Source: Aurantiochytrium sp. KH105 | Taxonomy: Eukaryota > Sar > Bigyra > Thraustochytrida > Thraustochytriidae | Direction of reading: 5' to 3' | NCBI GenBank assembly: GCA_003116975.1 | Contig: BGKB01000028.1 | Coordinates: 124,001 to 188,000, forward strand | Length of the DNA stretch: 64,000 nucleotides | Shown: one piece after another, positions 39,349 through 48,200 of the stretch | Position numbering within the stretch: the stretch's first letter is position 1 | Layout of the letters: each line of letters starts with the position of its first letter | The notes under the pieces: generated by a model | What the model was told of the DNA's origin: nothing | The model's database searches: none | Seen by the model: the letters and a program-made list of their open reading frames with translations, nothing else | Made by a program: the position numbers and the translations under genes

Positions 39349-39930
39349 ATGGCGGCGGCGCGCCCGCGCCCGCGCTCGGCGGCGGAGAGCGGCGCGGCCG
39401 CGCAGCCGCCGCCCCGGGCGGCCCCGGCGGCGGCGGCGGCGCGGGCCCCGCGCGCGGATGGAGCCGTCGGCCATGGAGCCCGCGCCCGCGCGCCGGCCGC
39501 CCGCGCGAGGGAGACCTCCGCGTCGTCCGCGACGGCGACGGCGACGGCGATGACGGCGGCGCCACGGCCGACGCCACGACCGACGCCACGACCGACGCCA
39601 CGGCCGACGCCACGGCCAACGCCAGGACCGCCGCTTTCTGCGGGCCAGGAAGGGGAGGCCTCCAGGGGGAGCGCTCGGCCAGGGTCGGCGTCCTCGACGC
39701 GGTCGCTGCCGCTAGGGCAACAGGGCTCCCGGCCGCCGACTCGGCCGTCGACGATGCAGTCGCAGCGCCGCCACGGCGTCCCCTCGCACCCTCCGACCCC
39801 GCCGCTTTCGAACGCAGCAGGCATCAAGAGACTTGCTGGCGCTGCCTATGGAAGGCCTGCGCAAAGCGGTGCTTCTCTCACTTCTGCGTCAGCTGCTGGT
39901 TCGGCTTCTTCTTCTTCGTCGTCGTCTTCG

Positions 39931-39961
<31 letters not shown>

Positions 39962-42438
39962 GAAAACAACAGCAACAGCAACAGCAACAACAACAGCAGC
40001 AGCAAAGCATGCCAAGACCAAGGGCACCTTTTCCAGTGGGTCTGGGAAATTCGACCACGATAGCATCTTCTACCCAATTAGGTGCATCGGGCCAAAAGCA
40101 ACTTGCTTTGGCTCCACGCTCTCAGCTGCAAGTGAGTCATCACCCGCCTCGTCTACCACCACAACATCAGCCTCTACATGCACAAACGAAACAAACACGA
40201 CCACAGTCGGAAGATGCAATCCCCAAAAAACAGACGCTAGATCAGCCACAAAATCACGCACGAGCTCCAAGGTGGACGCAACCTCAAACGCAAGGTTCTC
40301 AAACAATGATGGCGCACCCGAGACCACCTCATCCACATGCACGGCTTGCACCCCCTCCTTTAGACATCAAACTTCTCAACAAAGGGGCCGCAGGCAACGG
40401 GCACAGAATTGCACCTGTGGAAGACGCATCGCCCGCTAGCTCGAACAATGAAAGGAGATTAAGCCATGCTTCACTGCCTGCAAAGGATGGCCCGGCTCCC
40501 TCATCTGACGACGCGTCGTCGGCTCCTGTCGCACAGCAGAGTCCTCGTGGTCAGACTCACAATGGGAAAAGTCATCTAGATTCAGCCCATCAAGCCTCAT
40601 CAGGGCTCCGGGTGAACACATCCTCTTCCTCATCAACGCTGCGCCATCATTATCAAGAGTGGCCCCCAACTGCCATTGCGAGGAGAGGCGCCAATGCCGA
40701 TTCGCAGACAGCGACTGCACAGCAGCGTCGCCCTTCGACGGGTTCAGGTTCAAGAAAGGACGCAAGAGTCAGTCAAAACCGAACTCAAGTTCATCCCGCA
40801 CGATCATCATCGTCCCTTCGTCTGGGCGGACAGCATGCTGCAATGTCGGTACAATCACCAAGGTCGGAGAGCAGCATGGCATCATCCGCTTCTTCTCTTG
40901 CTGCGTATTCGTCTGGAAACTTGCAAAGCAGAGCATCCTCGCCGGGCAATGGACCTCCCGTCGACGTTGAGATTCGTCCTTCGCGGAGACGACGAGCCGA
41001 GCTGTGGGCTCAGCAACAGCAAAATAGCAACGATGCCGAGGATGGTGAAGAGCAGTTTGTTGGATGGCACATTGGAAGAGAACGTGAAAGCGAGCAAGGC
41101 GATTCTGACAGACTGAATCAGTACGAGAGGGCCTCAAATTCACGGCGGTCATCCATCGAAACGCAAGACTTTGCACCTTCAAGGTATGACGGCTCTGCGC
41201 AGTCGACTCGTCGAGAAGTCTCTGCACTCGAAAGTAGCAGTAGGACTCCCTCCGTTGCCTCAGGCAGTGAAGGAACCGGGCAGGGTGGTCTCTTTCGTCT
41301 TCCTGATGAGCACCTTGTCTCGTCTGGTGCAAGTTGGAATGAAGGTGTACGCAGACCCCGCGGTATCGTTCCTTCCACTTCGTCCGTGTCTCTTTCCGAT
41401 CAGGAACCCTCAAGACGCGCATCCTCGGATTCGTTTTCTGATTTTGGGGAATCGTATCAAGCAGGAACGCGGAGCCAGGGCTCGGGAAGCCTTCTCATGC
41501 AGCTTTCTTCGTCGGATGACGATCTTGATCTTGCCGGACTTGAGGGTGAAGAGGATAATGGCTTTCTCCTTGGCGACGGCTTCGAGGACGACCTCATGGA
41601 CCCATTGGAAGACGGCGAGTACTTTCACATGCAGGAGCTGGCGCAATCTCGTTTTGAAAGCCTGAAAAGCTTTATCGGCCAGCAGCTGCGGGACAAGGGC
41701 GCAACACATGCCAATATGGGCGGCGAGCGTTACCTGGAAAGCGAGAAGCATAGGCTTTTACGTTGCGATGACATGACGGGTGAGGAAGTTGCGGCTGTTG
41801 CATTGTGCAAGCGCGCAGAGGCCAAGGCAGCTGCATTGAAAGATTACGCTCGAGAGCTCGAAATTCAAGTCGCTGAGGCTCAAGGTGTGGCGGCGCGTCT
41901 TCAAGAGCGCGTCCAAGTTCTCGAGGTGCAACGTGTCCTGCTGGGAATGCTTGTGGGTATCGCTGTTCCAACTGTGATGGGCGCAATTCTCTCGCATCAT
42001 TACGATTTGCACGAGCTCGAGGCAACCTGGCTTGTGCTTGCAGCCTGGCTCTTGGGTTTGTACGTTCTGCTCGTTGTCTTGTATCGGCTCATGCAGCGTC
42101 TTCGCTCAACGCTGGACGAGCTCGAGATGGAGGCTGATGCAGCACCGGTGGGCGCAGTATCTTCTAGTCGAGGCCCTCACGAAAGCGCGCGCCGGCAGCA
42201 TCAGCAGGAGCGAGCTCTGGGCCGTTCCGCCTCTTCTGACTCGCGACTCAGGAGCCATGCTCCATCGTTTGCGAGCTCGCAGCGCGCACATTCATCTTCG
42301 TCACATCTTGCTCTCTTCGAGTCCCGGGGCGAAGAGGATGACATGGAGGACGAATTTGAGCGATCGGTGCCGTCCACGTCGCGCGTTAAGCGACGTCGAC
42401 GCCGACCACGAACACCGAGCAACGAAATTGTTGTCTGA
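39349..42438 (+). CDS. Ser/Gln-rich protein with C-terminal coiled coil and two membrane segments
   Basis: 1029 residues from 39349 (CGCGCATGG); the frame upstream begins only with a TTG. I do not recognise a family. The N-terminal 800 residues are disordered: Pro/Arg-rich with five Pro-Thr-Pro-Arg units coded by a 12-bp repeat (about 39566-39630), a serine run and interrupted polyQ (about 185-225), then Ser-rich sequence with many potential phosphorylation sites. An acidic segment (SSDDDLDLAGLEGEEDNG) follows. Residues about 820-860 form a coiled coil (KAAALKDYARELEIQVAEA), and two hydrophobic helices follow directly (about 862-884 and 893-915: LLGMLVGIAVPTVMGAIL, WLLGLYVLLVVLYRLM). The basic tail ends RRRRRPRTPSN. 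The layout suggests a tail-anchored hairpin with a large cytosolic region, perhaps an organelle tether; that is inference. Confidence 0.8.
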
Positions 42439-42829
42439 GCCTAGCGCGTCGGCGCTCTTTCTCGCAAGGCGATGACTCTTTGACAATATAGATTTGCATC
42501 TGTCCGAGCCCTTTCAAGTGTCATAGCGTGTTGTCATTTCTGTGAGAGAGGAGTAAATTTTTGATCACTATGAAAAGCCATCAAGCAGCGTTTCTGTTTG
42601 CGGTTGACTAATCTTTTTTTGGAACGCTTTAATCGGATTCAAGTTGTCACTCTTTACTTGAACGATGTCTGTGCCCACTTGGGTCCCTACGTCCTAGGCT
42701 GTCGATTCGAATAGGTTTCCCCAACGCACACGTACATTCACGAGAAACAAAACGAAAGAAAAAACCAAGGAGAGAGAAGGGGGGGGGGGGGGGGGGGGGG
42801 GGAAGAGGAAAAAAGTTCAATCAATCAAA
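42439..42829. other. Convergent spacer with G homopolymer
   Basis: 391 bp between stop codons. AT-richer sequence with a purine-rich stretch leading into the G24 tract listed separately. Confidence 0.6.
42779..42802. repeat. G24 homopolymer at a convergent gene junction
   Basis: Twenty-four consecutive G on the plus strand, about 27 bp beyond the stop of ATP synthase subunit b and about 340 bp beyond the stop of the opposing gene. It would appear as G in plus-strand transcripts and as C in the minus-strand 3'UTR. The true length may vary because such runs sequence poorly. Confidence 0.95.
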
Positions 42830-43738
42830 TTAGACGATGGAGAGCTTGCCAGACTTGGGGGCGGTGTAAGAAATGTTGAGGTTGTCGCGGCGGATAATGG
42901 CATCAGCAGCCTCCTGGAGCTCGGCCTGCTCCTCCTTGGTGAACTCAATTTCAGTGCCAGACTTCTCCTTGAGCTGGGTCTGGAAGTCCTTGAAGTGCTT
43001 GAGGTAGAGCTCAGTAACGGAGGAGTCCTTCTTGGCCGACTCGGGGTTGGAGAGCGCGGCAATCGCAGCGTCAAGGGCAGTCGCCTTGAGCTTCTTGGCG
43101 TCTCCGCCAAGGTAGGCATCCTTGACAGACTGGTTGGCGCCAGAGACGAGGACCTTGCGGAGCTCGTCGCTGAGCTGGGACTCGGAAAGGACGAGCTGGT
43201 CGAGCTTGGCGACGGTGTCGTTACGGATCTCGCGCTTGAGGCGGTTCTCAGCGCTGGAAACAATGTTCATGACGACCTCCTCCTGGCTCTGGAAGAGGCT
43301 CTTGACATCGTCATAGATGGAAAGCTGGCTCTTGTGCGCCTCAATGGCAGCCTTGACAGCCTTGATTTCGGCCTCCTGGAGCTTGGTGGCCTCGTTCTTG
43401 ATGGCGAACTTCATCTCGTCCATCATCTCGGCGATCATCGGGCCACCGCGCGAGTACACGGTACCGCAGAAGAGAACCCAAAGGGCGAGCAGCTGGGTCT
43501 CGCCGTCAATGTGGTAGAGACCGGTCACGGTCGCAAGACCGAAGCCACCAAGGGTCAGGGGCACGTAGCGGGTGGGGTCATCGAGCTTGTACTGCTCGAT
43601 GTACGAGGGCGGCAATGGCTCCTTGTTGTCCTGCGACACGGGCGAGCCGTGAAGCTGGCGGATACCCATGACCTGGGAGCTGCGCGGCAAAGCGCGGCTC
43701 ACGGGCCGGGCCGCCTTGGCCGCGAAAGTGCGGAGCAT
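42830..43738 (-). CDS. ATP5PB: Mitochondrial F1Fo ATP synthase subunit b
   Basis: 302 residues. Subunit b is the membrane-anchored peripheral stalk that holds the F1 head against rotation. The N-terminus (MLRTFAAKAARPVSRALPRSS) is a clear mitochondrial presequence. Two hydrophobic segments follow (YVPLTLGGFGLATVTGLYH, about 58-77; QLLALWVLFCGTVYSRGG, about 81-99), then a long charged helix (MIAEMMDEMKFAIKNEATK onward), as in eukaryotic subunit b. Codon choice is strongly biased to C/G-ending codons such as CTC, AAG and GAG, more than in neighbouring genes, which fits high expression. The start lies divergent from the large glycine-rich membrane protein gene, 1.5 kb away. Confidence 0.9.
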   Translation of the reverse strand: MLRTFAAKAARPVSRALPRSSQVMGIRQLHGSPVSQDNKEPLPPSYIEQYKLDDPTRYVPLTLGGFGLATVTGLYHIDGETQLLALWVLFCGTVYSRGGPMIAEMMDEMKFAIKNEATKLQEAEIKAVKAAIEAHKSQLSIYDDVKSLFQSQEEVVMNIVSSAENRLKREIRNDTVAKLDQLVLSESQLSDELRKVLVSGANQSVKDAYLGGDAKKLKATALDAAIAALSNPESAKKDSSVTELYLKHFKDFQTQLKEKSGTEIEFTKEEQAELQEAADAIIRRDNLNISYTAPKSGKLSIV

Positions 43739-43870
43739 CTTCTATTCCTTTTCTAGATCTGTCGTCTCCTCGGGTCTCTGTGATGTTCGGCAAAAGAAAG
43801 GCGTCTCAAACGTTAGTTTTCCTTGTCCATCTCATCCAGCCTTTCTCATGTGTCGCCCCCCTTTACACCC

Positions 43871-43925
43871 AATCCTATCCAATCCTATCCAATCCTATCC
43901 AGCCTAGCCTAGCCTAGCCTAGCCC
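43871..43925. repeat. AATCCTATCC x3 followed by AGCCT x4
   Basis: Three exact 10-bp units (43871-43900) pass directly into four 5-bp units (43901-43920) and a variant. This lies about 130-190 bp upstream of the ATP synthase b start. Confidence 0.92.
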
Positions 43926-43977
43926 AATCGAAAGCTCGGTGAAGAAGCAAAAGCAATGCGCGACGCTTGACGAGTAA

Positions 43978-44011
43978 GCAGCAGTGGGCATTGTGCAGCA
44001 GTGGGCATTGT
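43978..44011. repeat. Two exact 17-bp tandem copies (GCAGCAGTGGGCATTGT)
   Basis: Copies at 43978-43994 and 43995-44011, followed by a GCAG remnant. The array lies about 240 bp upstream of the ATP synthase b start. Confidence 0.92.
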
Positions 44012-45063
44012 GCAGTAGCAGAGACCGGGAAAACGTCTAGCCAAAGCACAAAGGGTGTTATGCCCTGTTTTCTAGCGCGCTAAACAAAGGTGATCAGCAG
44101 CATCAAGGCGAATGCGTACACGACGCCCAGCTAGCGCACCCGTCCCGTCTGATTTAGCGGTCGTGCTCCGGCGTCTTGCGCGTGCTCCTCAGCATGCTAG
44201 CTTGCCAGGCAGGCAGGCCAGGCAGACAGGCCAGGCCACGTCCATTCGCTCGCGTCCGCTCCTTCAAACCTTGCGCGCGCGCGCACGCCCCATAGAGCAC
44301 GGGTAGAGAGAGCGCAGGAGATCCCTCCTGCGCGCAGCCGGTGCAGCGCGCCCGCGCGCACGGCGACAGCAGCAGCAGCCGCGACGTACCTTGCCGAAAG
44401 AAAGAAGCTCGATGCGGATTGGTGTCTCCCAGCCGCAAACCTCGCAGCCTCGTCCACTGCCTCTCTCTCGCCCACTGGCACGCCCCCTATTCCTTGCCCG
44501 CATCCCCCTCTCGGTGTATCTTCTCTGCGCGCTGCCTACCATATTACTCCTTATCACGCCAGCGCCCAAACACTCCACATCCCCTGCACTCCCCCTCTTC
44601 CTTAACTCGGTGAAACTCCACCGACGCAAGCTATAAATTCCTCAATGCGCGTGCAGAGTCGGCGAAACCACGCCCGCGCGCCGATCTTGGCGGGGCGCTG
44701 CTGTCTTCGAGCGAGCGCTCAAGGCGCACCCGGGGGCGGCGCCGCCCCTCGTCCAAAACGGAGTCCGGAACCGCGTCCAAAACCCCCTTCGGGATGCGAT
44801 TTCTTTCTCTCTCGCGAGTTTGAAATCGCCAGCCAGAGAGAGAGAGGCAGGTTCCGCGGCCCCAGGCAGCAAGCAGCTGAAGCAGACAGCTTTCGCGCCG
44901 CGGGGCGGGCGGGCGGCGAGGCAGGCGCGCAGCAGGCCGCCGCGGGCGCCGCACGGGGGCCGGGCGCGAGCAGGTTTCTCGGGCTGCGTCGGGACCGAAC
45001 CGTGTCGCGCGGCGGGCGGGCGGGCGGGCAGGCTCGGCATCGATCTCGTTGCCCTCGCCGCGT

Positions 45064-45095
45064 TTCCATCCATCATCCATCCATCCATCCATCCA
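45064..45095. repeat. (CCAT)n tetranucleotide repeat
   Basis: About seven units with one interruption, about 190 bp upstream of the glycine-rich membrane protein start. Confidence 0.9.
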
Positions 45096-45286
45096 ACTAT
45101 TCACCACATCTTCACTGGGACGCGCTGGCTCCGCCGCCGCCGACGACGAGCAGCGCGGGGCGGGGCTGCGCGGCGACGCAGAGCAGAGCAGAGCCGAGCA
45201 AGGCCGACGCGCGGGGCGCTCTTGCGGCCGCCCTCGCCCCATCCCTCCCTGTGCGTCAGGCGGCGAGGAGTCGAGTCGTCGACGGG

Positions 45287-48200
45287 ATGCGACGACGTTA
45301 CGCGGCGCTCGCGCGCAGCGTCGCGCTCGCCGTCGCGCTCGCGGTGACGGCGCTCGCGGTGGCGGACGGAGCGCCCGCGCCCGCCGGCAGCCTGTGCCAG
45401 TGCCACAACACAGACAAGGAGACAGAGAAGGGCCTCGAGAACCTCGCGTGCTCGAACTCGTCGCACGCAAACGCCTGCCGCGTTGACGGCGACTACGCCA
45501 TCAGATGCAAACACCTGGCGGCCTCGTGCTCATGCGCTTGCAGCACTGATCTTGACTTGGAATTCTCGGAAACCTTCTCGCTCACCTGCGACTCGGTCGC
45601 AGCATCGCGCTGTCTGCTCGGATGGAAGGCACGCGGAAATGTTACAATGTATCCTGGGTCACTCATCCAGGCGTCCACGGTATGGCTCAGGGCAAAAGGC
45701 CACCTCGACGTCATGGCGAACAGCGCCATCAACACTACTGGTCTGGGGCTCGCCTTTCGCTCGCATGCTCGACAGACAATGACGGGCTGCGGCGGTAGCA
45801 ACGGCGGACGCGGCGGCCTCCCATCGTGCTCGCACCCCCCGGATCTAACAAGTCCACTGCTAGGCGACCCCATCGCTCCTTGGAAACGATGGGCAGACTT
45901 TGAGGGCGACGAAATCTTGCCGCGCGCGCCGTCAGACGAGGGCTATGGCTTTGGCGGCTCTGTGCTTTCACTCGATGGCATTTCCATCTCGCATGCCCCG
46001 CAAGCGGGACGCGGCGGCGGTCGCGTTTATCTCGAGTCAGACAACCGAATCACGATTGCTGGCGTTGTTCTTGCCGACGGCCTTGCCGCTCAAAGTGGCT
46101 GCTTGGTCGATTGCGGCTCGGGCGCAGGTGGCACCATCGTGGTCAATGCGACAGATTTCGTTGGCTCGGGAACCGTCAACGCTGCAGATTCCAGCTACGG
46201 AAGTTTTAGGTCCGCGCTCTCTGCCACAGGAGGCAACGCTCACCGTGATTCCGCCGGCGCTGGCGGTGGAGGCCGTATTGCCATCGTGAGCATGAAATCA
46301 ATCCGACGTGAGAATTTCGACATTCGAGCCTTTGGCGGCCTTGCGGTGTCTTCGTCCAATATTCCTCCCTCAATATCCACAGCGCGTTTTGAGAGCCTTG
46401 CAGCGGGTGCGCTTGGACGCACAGGGTCGTCCGACCCAGCTCCGTTGTCACTTTCCTCGTTGCAACGACACAAGAGCCTGGTGGCCGAGGCTCCAGCGAG
46501 CGAACATGACATGTCTGCAGCAGAGCAATGGAATTCTGCCTTTGTCAGCGCCGCCCTGCAGGACACCTCCAACTGCCGTGGAGGAGCAGCCGGAACCATC
46601 ACTACGCTGACTTTTCTTGAAAACATCAAGGCTTTTGACGCGTCTGTACAGATCAGTAATTGCCCGGCTTCCGGCCAGTGCACAGCCCCAGACTTTGCTC
46701 TCAGTAGCACCCCTTTTCTCTATCCGATCTCTGGATCCTCAACTATCTACTTGCGGACATTTCCTGTATACTTTACCGCGCTGCAAATCAACAAATATGC
46801 GCAAGTGAATGCAAGTTCGCTTCGCTTTGACAAACTCCCTGATGCAAACGGCGATGTGGACCGCAGTGAGACGGGCATTCTCATGAACGCCGGCCGTTTG
46901 TTGTCTGTGGCATACTTGCAGACCTCGTCGCTGCAGCTCAATTCGGGAAGCTCTTTTCGTGCCGTTTCGGGAGCAGAAGTAGAGATTACGAGTGGAGACC
47001 TGGGCCTCGACAGCTCCTCAAGCTTTCTCTTTACCGGACCGATTCGTGTCGACGTTGCTGGAGTTTTTGAACTTGACGGAACGCTGCAATCTCAAGATGG
47101 CGCATTAGGCCTTTCAGAACTGTCCGCGGCGACGCCCGTCGTCACGGGACTGACCTCCTACTTTCGAGGCTACGCGTCGAGCATCAAGTTTCACAAGGGA
47201 TCATCAGTCATCAGCGATCGCATCGCATTACTGTCAAACTCTTCGATTGTGCTTTCCGGAAAGTTGCGAGCTACGTACATTCCGGCTTGCGCGCAAATTG
47301 AGACGCGCAAGAGCTGTAAAGATTTTAGCCAAGGAAAGCTTTCCTTGGCAACAAGTGCTAGCAGACGTGATGTGCTGCGCTCCGCCGATGTGTTTTACTC
47401 CAATTATTCTTTGGCCATTCTGGTCATGAAGGAGGTTGTGCCGTCAAATGGCCCCACATCTCTCAATGACTCGCAGCAGGCGATGGCCGCGCCTGCACCG
47501 CCTGCTCCTCCTGCGCCTACGCCAAAGCCGCTTCCCCCGGGTTCCAAAAATGTGACGATTATCAACAACATTATTGTTGATCTTCCTGCCGAAATAACGG
47601 CGCGAAGTATGTTGATCTGCGGGCCGACGATTCACGTACAGGGGCGTGTTTCGGGAAATGGACAAGGATGTCTCGCCGATTCTGGACCCGGCGCAGGCTG
47701 CACGAGCTCAGCGAGCGCTGGCGGCGGAGGTGGTCATGGTGGTATTGGTGGCCCAGGCGTTGGATGCTCTGCGCCAGGCCGAACGTACGATTCCGAAGAC
47801 TTTCCAATTCTCAGCGGCTCGGGAGGTGGAAGTGGCCTCTCTGGAATTGGAGGCGGCAGTGGCGGCGGTGTCATTATGATCGGGGCCACCATGGCTCTTC
47901 GCCTCGAGGGTGAGGTTTCCAGCGATGGTTCGAGCGGCAGCGGTCAGGACTCCAAGCGCAGATCCGCAGGCGGCGGTGGTTCTGGTGGCTCAATTCGTAT
48001 TGACTCTCCAAGCATTTGCGCGCTCGACTCATCGCCGGGCCGTATTACGGCACGCGGAGGGTACGGCGGTGCAGGCGGCGGTGGAGGCGGCGGTGGCGGA
48101 AGAGTCGCAATCAACTTTGCCGATGAATTTTCGGGCGGCGAGTTGTACTTTGGCCCACCGCCCGCGCCCGCTCACCAGGAAGCGGGGAAAGCTTCACCCA

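Larger units (their letters stand above)
43739..45286. promoter_or_regulatory. Divergent promoter region, ATP synthase b and glycine-rich membrane protein genes
   Basis: 1.55 kb without a convincing gene. The right-hand 642 bp are open in the frame of the downstream gene but are low-complexity and contain an interspersed CCAT array, so I place the start at 45287. Tandem repeats are listed separately. Confidence 0.6.

Noticed and set aside
38910-40439. 509-codon plus-strand frame overlapping the start of the membrane-hairpin gene
   Set aside because: It runs through the CAG/serine repeats in a different register and stops, whereas the 39349 frame continues to a coiled coil and membrane segments.
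44645-45286. 214-codon N-terminal extension of the glycine-rich membrane protein
   Set aside because: It would bury a clear signal peptide beginning at 45287 and is low-complexity, including a CCAT repeat.
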